Shown here: in pieces, positions 29,287-39,053 of the stretch
Position numbering within the stretch: position 1 is the stretch's first letter
Layout: each line of letters begins with the position of its first letter
Assembly: GCA_000027065.2 (NCBI GenBank)
Contig: FN543093.2
Span: 3,476,074-3,540,073, forward strand
DNA: 64,000 nt
Direction: 5' to 3'
From: Cronobacter turicensis z3032
Lineage (GTDB): Bacteria; Pseudomonadota; Gammaproteobacteria; Enterobacterales; Enterobacteriaceae
Translations under genes and position numbers: made by a program
Notes under the pieces: model-generated
The model's input: the letters and a program-made list of their open reading frames with translations, nothing else
The model's database searches: none
Told to the model about the DNA's origin: nothing

Positions 29287-30654
29287 ATGATCAGCGTTTT
29301 TGATATTTTCAAAATCGGTATTGGTCCTTCCAGTTCCCATACCGTAGGGCCGATGAAAGCGGGCAAACAGTTTACCGACGACCTTATCGCGCAGAATCTG
29401 CTGCATAAGACGACGAAAGTCGTGGTGGACGTGTATGGCTCCCTGTCGCTGACCGGCAAAGGCCACCATACCGATATCGCCATTATTATGGGTCTCGCGG
29501 GCAACCTGCCTGACACCGTAGATATCGACGCCATTCCCGGTTTTATTCAGGACGTGAATACTCACAGCCGCCTGATGCTGGCCAGTGGCGCGCACGAAGT
29601 GGCGTTCCCGGTGGATCAGTGCATGAATTTTCATGCCGATAACCTGGCGCTGCACGAAAACGGTATGCGTATTACCGCGCTTGCGGGTGATGACGCCATC
29701 TACAGCCAGACGTATTACTCTATCGGCGGCGGTTTTATCGTCGACGAAGCGCATTTCGGCCAGACACAATCGTCCGCAACTGAAGTGCCATACCCGTATA
29801 AAACCGCAGCGGATCTTCAGCGCCACTGCCGTGAAACCGGCCTGTCGCTGTCCGGCCTGATGATGAAAAACGAGCTGGCGCTGCACAGCAAAGAAGAGCT
29901 CGAAGCGCATTTCTCGCAGGTGTGGGACGTTATGCGCGCCGGCATTGAGCGTGGCACCACCACCGAGGGCGTTCTGCCCGGCAAGCTGCGCGTTCCGCGT
30001 CGCGCCGCCGCGCTGCGTCGAATGCTTGTCAGCCACGACAAGAACGACGCCGATCCGATGAACGTTGTGGACTGGATCAATATGTTCGCGCTGGCGGTTA
30101 ACGAAGAAAACGCTGCGGGCGGTCGTGTTGTCACCGCGCCCACCAACGGCGCCTGCGGCATCGTGCCGGCGGTGCTGGCGTACTACGACAAATTCATTCG
30201 CGAAGTAAATGCTAACTCACTGGCGCGCTACCTGCTGGTGGCAAGCGCGGTCGGCTCGCTCTATAAGATGAACGCCTCTATCTCCGGCGCCGAAGTCGGC
30301 TGTCAGGGCGAGGTGGGCGTCGCCTGCTCCATGGCGGCGGCAGGCCTTGCGGAACTGCTCGGCGGCAGCCCGGCGCAGGTCTGTATCGCGGCGGAAATCG
30401 GTATGGAGCACAACCTTGGGCTGACCTGCGATCCGGTGGCAGGCCAGGTACAGGTGCCATGCATCGAGCGTAACGCGATCGCCTCGGTAAAAGCCGTCAA
30501 CGCCGCGCGCATGGCGCTGCGTCGCACCAGCGAGCCGCGCGTCTGCCTCGATAAAGTCATCGAAACCATGTTTGAAACCGGCAAAGACATGAACGCCCGC
30601 TACCGTGAAACATCACGCGGCGGACTGGCGGTCAAAGTCGTCGCCTGCGATTAA
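29287..30654 (+). CDS. sdaB: L-serine dehydratase SdaB
   Basis: SdaB deaminates L-serine to pyruvate using a [4Fe-4S] cluster. The 455-residue protein has the N-terminal beta domain with GIGPSSSHTVGPMKAG and the C-terminal alpha domain with PTNGACGIVPAVL. The cluster cysteines are expected in ISGAEVGCQGEVG and GLTCDPVAG. It starts at the ATG at 29287 (MISVFDIFKIGIG). An in-frame ATG 12 bases upstream (MESIMIS) is less likely because that stretch supplies the ribosome site ATGGAAAG. Together with SdaC it forms a serine uptake and catabolism unit. Confidence 0.97.
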   Translation: MISVFDIFKIGIGPSSSHTVGPMKAGKQFTDDLIAQNLLHKTTKVVVDVYGSLSLTGKGHHTDIAIIMGLAGNLPDTVDIDAIPGFIQDVNTHSRLMLASGAHEVAFPVDQCMNFHADNLALHENGMRITALAGDDAIYSQTYYSIGGGFIVDEAHFGQTQSSATEVPYPYKTAADLQRHCRETGLSLSGLMMKNELALHSKEELEAHFSQVWDVMRAGIERGTTTEGVLPGKLRVPRRAAALRRMLVSHDKNDADPMNVVDWINMFALAVNEENAAGGRVVTAPTNGACGIVPAVLAYYDKFIREVNANSLARYLLVASAVGSLYKMNASISGAEVGCQGEVGVACSMAAAGLAELLGGSPAQVCIAAEIGMEHNLGLTCDPVAGQVQVPCIERNAIASVKAVNAARMALRRTSEPRVCLDKVIETMFETGKDMNARYRETSRGGLAVKVVACD

Positions 30655-30666
30655 TCCCGCCCCTCA

Positions 30667-30692
30667 CCGCCCTGTCAGCAGGGCGGTTTTTT
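30667..30692 (+). terminator. Intrinsic terminator of sdaCB
   Basis: CCGCCCTG and CAGGGCGG form an 8-bp stem around TCAG, followed by T6. Confidence 0.92.
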
Positions 30693-30785
30693 GCGCGTTA
30701 TCTTCCTGAATCCGCACCGCTTTATGGTGAGCGCTCGTCGAAAATGTTACGGTAACGGCCTGTTATTTTCGTAAGGGATGCCGCC

Positions 30786-31541
30786 ATGCCCGTTCACTTG
30801 CTGATTGTCGATGCGCTTAACCTGATCCGCCGGATACATGCGGTGCAGGGGACACCTTGCGTGGACACCTGCCTGCATGCGCTGGAGCAACTGCTTGGCA
30901 ACAGCCAGCCGACGCACGCCGTCGCGGTGTTTGACGACGAAGCCCGCGCGCAGGGCTGGCGCCATCAGTTGCTGCCCGATTACAAAGCCGGACGACCGCC
31001 GATGCCAGACGATCTGCATCAGGAGATGCCTGCGCTACGCGAGGCGTTTACCCGCCGCGGTGTTCCCTGCTGGCATGTCGAAGGCAACGAGGCCGACGAT
31101 CTCGCCGCCACGCTCGCGGTAAAAGTCGCGACAGCGGGCCATGAGGCGACGATTGTGTCGACCGATAAAGGCTATTGTCAGCTCTTACGTCCGGAAATCC
31201 GCATCCGCGACTATTTCCAGAAACGCTGGCTGGACGCCCCGTTTATTGAGAACGAGTTTGGCGTGGCGCCAGGCCAACTGGCGGATTTCTGGGGGCTTGC
31301 CGGCATCAGCAGTTCGAAAATACCAGGCGTCGCGGGCATTGGGCCGAAAAGCGCCACGCAGTTGATTAACGATTTTGGCACGCTGGAGGCGCTTTACGAG
31401 CGGCTTGATGAGGTGCCGGAGAAGTGGCGTAAAAAGCTGGAGGCGCACCGCGAGAGCGCCTTTATTTGCCGCGATGTGGCGACGCTGAAAAGCGATTTAC
31501 AGCTCGACGGGAATTTGCAGCAGCTCAGGCTGAAGGGGTGA
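30786..31541 (+). CDS. xni: Flap endonuclease Xni (exonuclease IX)
   Basis: Xni is a 5'-nuclease of the FEN family acting on flap and Okazaki-type substrates. The 251-residue protein carries [11 protein letters not shown] at the N-terminus, [10 protein letters not shown], the acidic metal site in GNEADDLAA and [11 protein letters not shown], and the helix-hairpin-helix region [13 protein letters not shown]. The ATG at 30786 matches the E. coli start. In E. coli the fuc genes follow. Here a REP pair and rlmM follow directly. Confidence 0.96.
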   Translation: MPVHLLIVDALNLIRRIHAVQGTPCVDTCLHALEQLLGNSQPTHAVAVFDDEARAQGWRHQLLPDYKAGRPPMPDDLHQEMPALREAFTRRGVPCWHVEGNEADDLAATLAVKVATAGHEATIVSTDKGYCQLLRPEIRIRDYFQKRWLDAPFIENEFGVAPGQLADFWGLAGISSSKIPGVAGIGPKSATQLINDFGTLEALYERLDEVPEKWRKKLEAHRESAFICRDVATLKSDLQLDGNLQQLRLKG

Positions 31542-31571
31542 TTGCGGGGCGGTCGATGCCTTAATGAAAAA

Positions 31572-31601
31572 GGCGGGTGCGCTCACGCTTACCCGCCATA
31601 C
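31572..31601 (-). repeat. REP element (xni-rlmM gap, left arm)
   Basis: This copy has the same palindrome as the others, with one extra loop base and a GTAT instead of GTAG head. It faces the copy at 31626 across 24 bp. Confidence 0.75.
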
Positions 31602-31625
31602 AATACTTATTCAACCGTATATTCC

Positions 31626-31654
31626 GTAGGGCGGGTAAGCGCAGCGCACCCGCC
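31626..31654 (+). repeat. REP element (xni-rlmM gap, right arm)
   Basis: It begins GTAGGGCGGGTAAGCGCAGC and ends GCACCCGCC, with fully paired arms. It forms the third cluster of this repeat in the window, between convergent xni and rlmM. Confidence 0.8.
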
Positions 31655-31680
31655 ATTTACCCATGCGCCACGCAACGCGC

Positions 31681-32781
31681 TTATCGCTCGTCGCGACGCC
31701 CGCCGACGGCCGCCCACCAGCGGCGCACATGAACGGTCACCTCTTCACGGTCGTGATACAGCTGACGCGCCTGGATCTGCGCGTTAATTCCGTGTTCGTC
31801 CAGCTGCGCCTGAATCGAGGCGATATTCTGCGACACCTCTTCATAGCGCTTTTTCATCGGCAGCTTGAGGTTGAAAATGGTTTCGCGGCACCAGCCGTTC
31901 ACCAGCCACTGCGCCATCAGCGCCGCGACTTTAGCCGGTTTTTCCACCATATCGCACACCATCCAGGTGATATTGGTGCGGGTCGGGCGATACCTGAACC
32001 CGTCCTCACGCAGCCATGTCACCTGCCCGGTATCCATCAGGCTCTGGGCCATCGGGCCGTTATCCACGGAGGAGACCCACATGTTGCGTTTCACCAGCTG
32101 ATACGTCCAGCCGCCAGGGCAGGCGCCAAGATCCACCGCATACATGCCGTTCGCCAGACGCTCATCCCACTCATCCGCCGGGATAAACACATGGAACGCC
32201 TCTTCCAGTTTCAGCGTCGAACGGCTTGGCGCGTCAGACGGGAACTTCAGTCGCGGAATGCCCATATAAAACGGCGAGTTATTAGTGGTATAGGAATACC
32301 CGGTGTAGCAGCAGCCCGGCGCGATGAAAAACACATGCACCACCGGGCGTTTCGGCGTTTCGAAATTCGCCAGCACTTTGGCTTCACGCAGCGCGGCGCG
32401 CAGCGGCACGGTGAATTTGCGGCAGAACTTCATCAGCTCTTTGCTTTCGTTAGTGTCCGCCACCTCGACGCGCAGCTCACCGCCCTTCTCTACCACGCCC
32501 TGCAACATCCCGACGACCGGCGTCACGCGATCCTCCGGCGGCAGATCCTGCAACAGCTCGCCTGCCACAAACATCTGGCGGGCGAAAATCAGCGAGCTGA
32601 ACGGCAGTTCACGGGCAAGCTTATCGGCCTCTTCCGGCTGATAGCATTCAAAAATCACGTAGGCGCTGTTTTCTTTAACGCGGGCGAAACCAAAAACGCC
32701 TTGCTGCGCGGCTTTGTCGGTTATCTCTGCCGCACACTCTTTCTCGAAACCCTGACGGCAGTACAAAATGACCTTATTCAT
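31681..32781 (-). CDS. rlmM: 23S rRNA (cytidine-2498-2'-O)-methyltransferase
   Basis: RlmM (YgdE) methylates the ribose of C2498 in 23S rRNA. The 366-residue protein has an N-terminal THUMP-containing half and a C-terminal Rossmann RrmJ-type methyltransferase domain with [25 protein letters not shown] and [12 protein letters not shown]. It matches the E. coli length. Its start overlaps the end of ygdD by 8 bp, so the two genes are coupled. Confidence 0.97.
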   Translation of the reverse strand: MNKVILYCRQGFEKECAAEITDKAAQQGVFGFARVKENSAYVIFECYQPEEADKLARELPFSSLIFARQMFVAGELLQDLPPEDRVTPVVGMLQGVVEKGGELRVEVADTNESKELMKFCRKFTVPLRAALREAKVLANFETPKRPVVHVFFIAPGCCYTGYSYTTNNSPFYMGIPRLKFPSDAPSRSTLKLEEAFHVFIPADEWDERLANGMYAVDLGACPGGWTYQLVKRNMWVSSVDNGPMAQSLMDTGQVTWLREDGFRYRPTRTNITWMVCDMVEKPAKVAALMAQWLVNGWCRETIFNLKLPMKKRYEEVSQNIASIQAQLDEHGINAQIQARQLYHDREEVTVHVRRWWAAVGGRRDER

Positions 32782-33169
32782 GAACCGAACCTTTACGCTT
32801 CAGACGCACCGCGCCAATTAACATTAATATCCAACCGGCCAGAAAACTTACGCCGCCGACCGGCGTAACGAAGGCCCATAAATGCAGATGAGAAAGCGCC
32901 AGACAATAGAGGCTGCCGCTGAAAAGCACCGTGCCGAGCGCCAGGAAAACGCTGCTCCAGTAAAACCAGATGCTGATGCGACGCTGCATCGCGACCGCCA
33001 GCCCTAAAATCGCCAGCGTATGAAACGCCTGATATTCAAGGCCGGTCTGGATCCAGCCCATCTCCGCAACGCCGAGCGTTTTACGTAATACGTGTGCGCC
33101 AAAGGCGCCCAGCGCCACAAAAACAAAGCCACTGATTGAGGCGAAAATCAGCATAAAACGGCTGGTCAT
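32774..33169 (-). CDS. ygdD: DUF423 inner-membrane protein YgdD
   Basis: This 131-residue protein has four predicted membrane helices ([66 protein letters not shown]). The function of the DUF423 family is unknown. It is placed gcvA-ygdD-rlmM as in E. coli, 45 bp after gcvA. Confidence 0.93.
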   Translation of the reverse strand: MTSRFMLIFASISGFVFVALGAFGAHVLRKTLGVAEMGWIQTGLEYQAFHTLAILGLAVAMQRRISIWFYWSSVFLALGTVLFSGSLYCLALSHLHLWAFVTPVGGVSFLAGWILMLIGAVRLKRKGSVHE

Positions 33170-33214
33170 GATGTAACCCTACAGTAAGGCGCGACACATT
33201 CGCGCGAATCATCG

Positions 33215-34132
33215 TTATTGATCATAGCGAAAACGGAATTTTTCTTGCTCGCTCGCCGCCTTCGCCAGTATCCATTGCCGAAAGGCCGCTATTTTACCCA
33301 GTTCTGCCTGGCTGTCATGACAAACGAGGTAAAAAGCATTTTTACTCACCAGCACATCGTTGAACGGGCAGACCAGGCGGCCAGCTTCAATTTCTGTCTG
33401 CGCCATTACGTTGTTAGCCAGCGCCACGCCCTGGCCGTGAATGGCGGCCTGCAACACCATCGCGCTGTGACTGAAAATCGGCCCCTGCTGGACATTAATA
33501 TGATTGAGACCGAGCTGGCGCGTATAAGTTTGCCAGTCGCGACGCGACGCGTCATGCAGAAGCGTATGGCGGGCTAAATCCTCCGGCGCCTTTAAGGGCT
33601 TATCGCCCGTGAGCAGCAACGGCGAACAGACCGGCAGCAGATACTCGGCATAGAGTTTTTCCACACGCAGCCCCGGCCAGTTGCCGCGGCCGTAAAAAAT
33701 CGCCACGTCCACGTCATCGGCAAGCTTATCTTCCTGCCTGTCGACGGCCTGGATACGCACGTCGATACCCGGCCAGCTACTGTTAAAACTGGAGAGCCGC
33801 GGCACCAGCCAGTGGATAGCGAAACTCGGCAGCAGGCTGACCGTTAACGCGCCTTTCGCGCTGCGCGCCTGGAGTTTGCGCGTCGCTTCCGTCAGCTGAG
33901 AAAAAATCTCTTTTATGTCCTGGAAATAGCTCTGCCCTTCTTCGGTTAAAAGAAGAGAACGGTTGCGTCGGCGGAATAACTTCAACCCGAGGAAATCTTC
34001 TAACGATTTTATCTGATGGCTGACGGCAGCCTGGGTGACAAAGAGCTCTTCGGCAGCTTTTGTGAAGCTTAAATGGCGCGCGGCGGCATCAAAAACACGT
34101 AATGCGTTTAACGGCGGTAATCGCTTGGACAT
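33215..34132 (-). CDS. gcvA: LysR-type regulator of the glycine cleavage system
   Basis: GcvA activates gcvTHP with glycine, represses it with GcvR when glycine is absent, and activates gcvB. The 305-residue protein has an N-terminal winged HTH (LSFTKAAEELFVTQAAVSHQ, about 20-40) and a LysR substrate-binding domain. It is divergent from the sRNA gene gcvB, with 127 bp between its start codon and the gcvB start, where its own operators should lie. Confidence 0.97.
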   Translation of the reverse strand: MSKRLPPLNALRVFDAAARHLSFTKAAEELFVTQAAVSHQIKSLEDFLGLKLFRRRNRSLLLTEEGQSYFQDIKEIFSQLTEATRKLQARSAKGALTVSLLPSFAIHWLVPRLSSFNSSWPGIDVRIQAVDRQEDKLADDVDVAIFYGRGNWPGLRVEKLYAEYLLPVCSPLLLTGDKPLKAPEDLARHTLLHDASRRDWQTYTRQLGLNHINVQQGPIFSHSAMVLQAAIHGQGVALANNVMAQTEIEAGRLVCPFNDVLVSKNAFYLVCHDSQAELGKIAAFRQWILAKAASEQEKFRFRYDQ

Positions 34133-34224
34133 GATGTTTGGCTTATGTGTAAATGCGTATTAACAAACGAGAAACAAGTCGTCACCCATTAGTTTTTTTT
34201 ATCTGAGCCATTATAATTTGTCCG

Positions 34225-34253
34225 TTGAGGTTACACCAGCAAATACCTATAGT
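34225..34253 (+). promoter_or_regulatory. gcvB promoter
   Basis: TTGAGG (34225-34230) and TATAGT (34248-34253) are 17 bp apart and end six bases before the predicted gcvB start at 34260. Confidence 0.8.
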
Positions 34254-34259
34254 GGCGGC

Positions 34260-34461
34260 ACTTCCTGAGCCGGAACGAAAAGTCTTTAGGAATGAGAGTT
34301 CTGGAGGGCTTTTGGCTTACGGTTGTGATGTTGTGTTGTTGTGTTTGCATTTGGTCTGCGATTCAGACCATCGTAGCTAAGCTACTCTTTCACTTCCTGT
34401 ACATTTACCCTGTCTGTCCATAGTGATTAATGTAGCACCGCACTTTGCGGTGCTTTTTTTT
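34260..34461 (+). ncRNA. gcvB: GcvB small RNA (Hfq-dependent repressor of amino-acid and peptide transport)
   Basis: GcvB base-pairs with many mRNAs for amino-acid and peptide uptake. The 202-nt region starts ACTTCCTGAGCCGGAACGAA and contains the G/U-rich R1 seed GTTGTGATGTTGTGTTG. It also contains the CATTTACCCTGTCTGTCC segment and a final GCACCGCACTTTGCGGTGC hairpin with T8. All of these match E. coli GcvB closely. The gene lies divergent to gcvA, its activator, as expected. Confidence 0.97.
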
Positions 34462-34478
34462 GCCTGCGCGATACGCGA

Positions 34479-34706
34479 TTATTTCTCCAGCGCAACCATC
34501 TCTTTCACGTCAGTACGGTTGATCTGCTGCTGGTTACCGTTGGCATCTTTATATTTAATCATGCCGGTATCGTCATCGGTTTTCGGTTTCCCGTCGGTCA
34601 CAATCGAACGACCGTCATTGGTATGCATTACATAGTTAGGACCGGAACAAGCGCTCAGAGCAAAAGTCATCATGCATGCTGATACTACAGCGGCAAGTTT
34701 ATTCAT
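34479..34706 (-). CDS. ygdI: DUF903 lipoprotein YgdI
   Basis: This 75-residue protein has a type II signal peptide with lipobox LSAC (Cys20) followed by the DUF903 fold (YVMHTNDGRSIVTDGKPKTD; QQINRTDVKEM). The function is unknown. It is a paralog of ygdR at 62528 in the same window. It converges on the gcvB terminator with 17 bp between. Confidence 0.93.
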   Translation of the reverse strand: MNKLAAVVSACMMTFALSACSGPNYVMHTNDGRSIVTDGKPKTDDDTGMIKYKDANGNQQQINRTDVKEMVALEK

Positions 34707-34898
34707 GGTTCTTCTCCTTTAGTGTTTAATGCTATGTAAACTTCGTCTGGAAACAGGCTGAAATATTCACCTAACACTATTCAGCATAACCTGCTTTCTC
34801 CCCTTTGCCAGAATAAACAGACTTATCCGATGGTTATCAATGACCTTGTTTAACGACGTCAAATGGGCCACGATCGAAGGACTGGAAAGAGGAGTATC

Positions 34899-36104
34899 AT
34901 GAAAGTATTCAGCCCCGCCCATTTTCGCGCGCAGTTTCCTGCGCTCCGTGACGCAGGCGTCTATCTCGACAGCGCCGCCACGGCGCTAAAACCGCAGCCG
35001 GTCATTGAAGCCAGCCAGCAATTCTATTCACTGAGCGCCGGGAATGTGCATCGCAGCCAGTTCGCCGAGGCCCGGCGTCTCACCGAACGTTACGAAGCCG
35101 CTCGTGGTAGCGTCGCAAGCTTACTCAATGCCCCCGACAGCCGTGATATCGTCTGGACGCGCGGCACCACAGAATCCATCAATATTATCGCTCAGTGCTA
35201 CGCACGTCCGCGCCTGAAGCCGGGCGATGAGATTATCGTCAGCGAAGCCGAGCACCACGCAAACCTGGTGCCGTGGCTGATGGTAGCGGAGCAGACCGGC
35301 GCGAAAGTCGTGAAACTCCCGCTCGGCGCCGATCGCCTGCCGGATCTCGCATTACTCCCGACGCTGATAAAGGAACGCACGTTCCTGCTGGCGCTGGGCC
35401 AGATGTCCAACGTGACCGGCGGCTGCCCCGATCTCGCCGATGCGATTGCGAAGGCTCATGTCGCAGGCGCGGTGGTGGTGGTGGATGGCGCGCAGGGCGT
35501 GGTTCACTGCCCGCCGGACGTTCAGCAACTGGATATCGATTTTTATGCCTTCTCCGGCCACAAGCTCTACGGCCCGACCGGCATCGGCGTGCTGTATGGA
35601 AAAACCGATCTGCTGGCGCAGATGTCGCCCTGGCTGGGCGGCGGCAAAATGGTCACCGAAGTGACGTTCGACGGCTTTAAAACGCAGCCGGTGCCGTACC
35701 GCTTTGAAGCGGGCACGCCCAATGTCGCAGGCGTGACAGGCCTTAGCGCCGCGCTCGCCTGGCTTGAAAATATCGATCTGGCGAAAGCCGAAAGCTACAG
35801 CCGCGGGCTTGCAACGCTTGCCGAGGCGGAACTGGCAAAACGCCCGGGCTTTCGCTCGTTTCGCTGTCAGGACTCCAGCCTGCTGGCGTTTGATTTCGCA
35901 GGCGTGCACCACAGCGATCTGGTGACGCTACTGGCGGAGTCCGGCATCGCGCTGCGCGCAGGCCAGCACTGCGCCCAGCCGCTGCTGGCGGCGCTTGGCG
36001 TCAGCGGCACGCTGCGCGCCTCTTTCGCGCCCTACAACACGCAAGGCGACGTCGAGGCGCTGATCGCCGCTATCGACCGCGCGCTGGACATACTGGTGGA
36101 TTAA
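34899..36104 (+). CDS. csdA: Cysteine desulfurase CsdA
   Basis: CsdA removes sulfur from cysteine and passes it to CsdE for an Fe-S or tRNA-linked sulfur pathway. The 401-residue class V PLP enzyme shows TRGTTESIN, EAEHHANLVPW, the PLP lysine in FSGHKLYGPTGIGVLYG, and the persulfide cysteine in RAGQHCAQPLL. The ATG at 34899 (MKVFSPAHF) is chosen because AAAGAGGAG precedes it. A start 36 bases upstream would add residues without homology. csdE starts at the next base after its stop codon. Confidence 0.97.
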   Translation: MKVFSPAHFRAQFPALRDAGVYLDSAATALKPQPVIEASQQFYSLSAGNVHRSQFAEARRLTERYEAARGSVASLLNAPDSRDIVWTRGTTESINIIAQCYARPRLKPGDEIIVSEAEHHANLVPWLMVAEQTGAKVVKLPLGADRLPDLALLPTLIKERTFLLALGQMSNVTGGCPDLADAIAKAHVAGAVVVVDGAQGVVHCPPDVQQLDIDFYAFSGHKLYGPTGIGVLYGKTDLLAQMSPWLGGGKMVTEVTFDGFKTQPVPYRFEAGTPNVAGVTGLSAALAWLENIDLAKAESYSRGLATLAEAELAKRPGFRSFRCQDSSLLAFDFAGVHHSDLVTLLAESGIALRAGQHCAQPLLAALGVSGTLRASFAPYNTQGDVEALIAAIDRALDILVD

Positions 36105-36548
36105 ATGACGACTGCTTACCTGGCCGGGCACCCGTTCGGCGCTTCGATTACCCCTGACACGCTGCGTCAGACGTTTGGCCCGCTCACCCAGTGGGAAGAT
36201 AAATATCGCCAGCTGATCCTGCTCGGCAAACAGCTTCCGGCGCTGCCGGAGGAATTAAAGCAAGAAGCGCAGGAGATACCCGGCTGTGAAAACCGGGTCT
36301 GGCTCGGGTATGAAAAACGCCCCGACGGCGGATTGCACTTCTATGGCGACAGCGAGGGGCGTATCGTGCGCGGGTTGCTGGCGGTATTACTCACCGCCGT
36401 GGAAGGCAAAACGCCGCAGGAGCTTCAGGAGAGCTCGCCGCTGGCGTTATTTGACGAGTTAGGGCTGCGCGCCCAGCTTAGCGCATCGCGCAGCCAGGGC
36501 CTGGCGGCGCTGGCGCAGGCGGTACAGGACGCCGCCCGCAACGCCTGA
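36105..36548 (+). CDS. csdE: Sulfur acceptor protein CsdE
   Basis: CsdE accepts persulfide sulfur from CsdA and interacts with TcdA (CsdL). The 147-residue SufE-like protein has its acceptor cysteine in [14 protein letters not shown] (about residue 61). It begins immediately after csdA with no spacer, so translation is likely coupled. The stop codon abuts the stop of convergent tcdA. Confidence 0.96.
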   Translation: MTTAYLAGHPFGASITPDTLRQTFGPLTQWEDKYRQLILLGKQLPALPEELKQEAQEIPGCENRVWLGYEKRPDGGLHFYGDSEGRIVRGLLAVLLTAVEGKTPQELQESSPLALFDELGLRAQLSASRSQGLAALAQAVQDAARNA

Positions 36549-37358
36549 TTACACGGCGCTGCGCGCCGCTTTCGCCATCATTTTCTTCAGCGCATGCGAC
36601 ACCGCCACAAAACCAAACGTGGCGGTCACCATTGTTGCCGCGCCAAAGCCTGAGGCGCAATCCATGCGTTTCGGCCCTTCCGCCGTGCTTTTCATCGCGC
36701 ATACCGAACCGTCAGCCTGGGGATACACCAGCGCCTCGGTGGAGAAAACGCAATCCACCCCAAGCTTCCCTTTGCTGTTTTTCACCACGCCAAAATCGCT
36801 TTTCAGCCGCTCGCGCAGTTTCGCAGCCAGCGGGTCCTGAATCGTTTTGGCGAGATCGACCACCTGAATCTGCGTCGGATCGGTCTGCCCGCCCGCGCCG
36901 CCGGTAGTCACCAGCGGGATTTTGTTGCGGCGGCAGTAAGCAATCAGCGCCGCTTTTGGCCGCACGCTGTCGATAGCGTCGATGACATAGCTAAACCCGG
37001 CGTTCATGTATTGCGCCACATTTTCGATAGTGACGAAATCATCTACCACGGTAATGCGGCACTCCGGGTTGATCTGGCGAATACGTTCGGCCATCACCTC
37101 CGATTTCGCCTGCCCTACCGTGTCGCGCAGCGCATGGATCTGACGATTGGTATTGGTGACGCACACGTCATCCATATCGATAAGCGTAATCGCGCCGATA
37201 CCGGTGCGCGCCAGCGCTTCCGCGGCCCATGAGCCGACGCCGCCAATGCCCACCACGCAGACATGCGCGTCGGCAAAGAGCTGCAACGCCGCTTCGCCAT
37301 ATAAACGAGCCGTGCCGCCAAAGCGGCTGCGCCAGGCGTCTGTGATAACTACAGCCAT
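36549..37358 (-). CDS. tcdA: tRNA threonylcarbamoyladenosine dehydratase TcdA (CsdL)
   Basis: TcdA cyclises t6A37 in tRNA to ct6A with ATP. The 269-residue E1-like protein has the nucleotide motif VVGIGGVGSWAAEALARTGIG, the DMDDVCVTNTNRQ segment and the DAIDSVRPKAALI region. A C-terminal hydrophobic helix (FGAATMVTATFGFVAVSHALK) is consistent with membrane association. It converges on csdE, whose product is its sulfur-network partner in E. coli. Confidence 0.96.
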   Translation of the reverse strand: MAVVITDAWRSRFGGTARLYGEAALQLFADAHVCVVGIGGVGSWAAEALARTGIGAITLIDMDDVCVTNTNRQIHALRDTVGQAKSEVMAERIRQINPECRITVVDDFVTIENVAQYMNAGFSYVIDAIDSVRPKAALIAYCRRNKIPLVTTGGAGGQTDPTQIQVVDLAKTIQDPLAAKLRERLKSDFGVVKNSKGKLGVDCVFSTEALVYPQADGSVCAMKSTAEGPKRMDCASGFGAATMVTATFGFVAVSHALKKMMAKAARSAV

Positions 37359-37372
37359 AAAACCTCAGATGT

Positions 37373-37401
37373 AAAAAGGGTGAGAGTTCTCCCTCACCCT
37401 T
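37373..37401 (-). terminator. Intrinsic terminator of mltA
   Basis: On the minus strand AAGGGTGAG and CTCACCCTT form a stem followed by TTTTT. It separates mltA from tcdA. Confidence 0.85.
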
Positions 37402-37467
37402 GCTCAGTAATCCGCAGGCCCGGCTGGCGTAACGCCGCCGGGCGACAGGATGCTCAGAATAGCATAA

Positions 37468-38565
37468 TCAGCCGCTGAACACGTTGCCGGCGCCCGGCGC
37501 GGTTTTCAGCACCCAGACGCGGCCATAGTGATTATACCAGCCTGCGCGGTGACCGGCGTCCGCCCCGATCCCCTGATAAATATCGAAATGCTGGCCTTTA
37601 ATCGCGCCGCCGACATCCAGCGCCACCATCAGCCTGAGCTCATATTGTCCGTTGAACTTACCGTTATTGTCCAGCAGCGGCACTTCCGCCAGCAGCGTGG
37701 TGCCGGCCGGAATAATCGAGCGGTCAGACGCCACCGACGCGCGGCCAATCAGCGGCACGCCGCTTGCACCTTTCACCGGCGCGTAGTTTTGCGGTTTAAA
37801 GAAGACAAAAGACGGGTTCTCTTCCAGCAGCGCGCGCACGTCCTGCTCGCTGTGAGTTTCGCCCCAGTGGCGAATCGCCTGCATCGACATATCTTCACGC
37901 TTCACTTCGCCGCGATCGATAAGCACCTTGCCGATGCTGCGGTACGGATGACCGTTTTTCCCGGAATAAGCGAAGAAGTTCAGCGGACGACCGTCGCCGA
38001 AATCGATATAGCCGCTGCCCTGCACATCCATAATGAAGTTATCCATCAGCGAATTGCTGTACGCGAGCACATAGCTGTCGCTGAGCGCGCCGGAATAAAT
38101 CTCGGCGCGCGACGGCAGACGCCCGCGTTTGGGCGGCATGCGGTAAATCGGGTACTGGAACTCGCCCTGACGGGTATAGCGCGCCTGCACCACCGGCGTG
38201 TAATAGCCAGTGAACTGGACGTTACCGTAATTATCCGCCCCTTCCATCTGCCAGGCGTCAATGCCGAACTGACGCAGCGAGCGGGTATCGCCACCAGCGC
38301 GCAGCCACTCCTGCACGGCGTTATACACGTTGCTTTGAGAGCTAAAAAGACGTGGCGAGGCGCTGCGAATAGCCGCGACTTGTTCGGAGAAATCTCCGGC
38401 GTTAATCGGCGCGCCAACGGCGTCCGGCTGGTTTACCAACGAAAACGGCTGCGTAAACTTGCCGTCTTTATATTGCTGACCGCGATCGGTCGGTTTGGAG
38501 GAACAGGCGGAAAGCAGAGCGATCATCGCCCCTGCCGCCAGATATTTTGCCCAACGTCCTTTCAT
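37468..38565 (-). CDS. mltA: Membrane-bound lytic murein transglycosylase A
   Basis: MltA cleaves peptidoglycan to 1,6-anhydromuropeptides at the outer membrane. The 365-residue protein has a lipoprotein signal with lipobox LSAC (Cys21), the MltA domain (VQFTGYYTPVVQARYTR), and the C-terminal 3D domain with catalytic Asp in VALDVGGAIKGQHFDIYQG. The ATG at 38565 (MKGRWAKYL) is chosen because it directly precedes the signal peptide and follows GGAGAG. The open frame runs 66 bases further without homology. Confidence 0.96.
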   Translation of the reverse strand: MKGRWAKYLAAGAMIALLSACSSKPTDRGQQYKDGKFTQPFSLVNQPDAVGAPINAGDFSEQVAAIRSASPRLFSSQSNVYNAVQEWLRAGGDTRSLRQFGIDAWQMEGADNYGNVQFTGYYTPVVQARYTRQGEFQYPIYRMPPKRGRLPSRAEIYSGALSDSYVLAYSNSLMDNFIMDVQGSGYIDFGDGRPLNFFAYSGKNGHPYRSIGKVLIDRGEVKREDMSMQAIRHWGETHSEQDVRALLEENPSFVFFKPQNYAPVKGASGVPLIGRASVASDRSIIPAGTTLLAEVPLLDNNGKFNGQYELRLMVALDVGGAIKGQHFDIYQGIGADAGHRAGWYNHYGRVWVLKTAPGAGNVFSG

Positions 38566-38727
38566 GACTCTCTCCGCAATTGCGCTGTCCGCAGGCGAAG
38601 ATAGCAAACCGGCGGGCGCAAGGAAACGCATAAGCCCCTTCAGACAGGCATCGGGATTAAAGAATCATCAAGGCGGATAATATTTCGACAAGCTGACGCC
38701 GATTCAGCTTATTGTTTTAAAAAAAGG

Positions 38728-38755
38728 TTGCATCGAAAGCTCAGCAGAGTATAGT
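38728..38755 (+). promoter_or_regulatory. Promoter of the tandem tRNA-fMet genes
   Basis: TTGCAT (38728-38733) and TATAGT (38750-38755) are 16 bp apart. A GCGC discriminator follows, the sequence type seen in stringently controlled stable-RNA promoters. The first tRNA begins 13 bp after the -10 box. Confidence 0.8.
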
Positions 38756-38768
38756 GCGCTTCCACGGA

Positions 38769-38845
<77 letters not shown>

Positions 38846-38886
38846 ATTAACGCGCACGGCGCGACAATGTGAAGAAGTAAGACGGA

Positions 38887-38963
<77 letters not shown>

Positions 38964-38971
38964 ATAAAATG

Positions 38972-38994
38972 AACACCCTGACGGGTGTTTTTTT
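38972..38994 (+). terminator. Intrinsic terminator of the tRNA-fMet operon
   Basis: AACACCC and GGGTGTT form a 7-bp stem around TGAC, followed by a run of T. Confidence 0.92.
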
Positions 38995-39053
38995 ATGTCC
39001 GCTATTCAGCCATTCCCCTGTACTATTCTGTCCCGGCAAGGCAAAAAGGCGCG

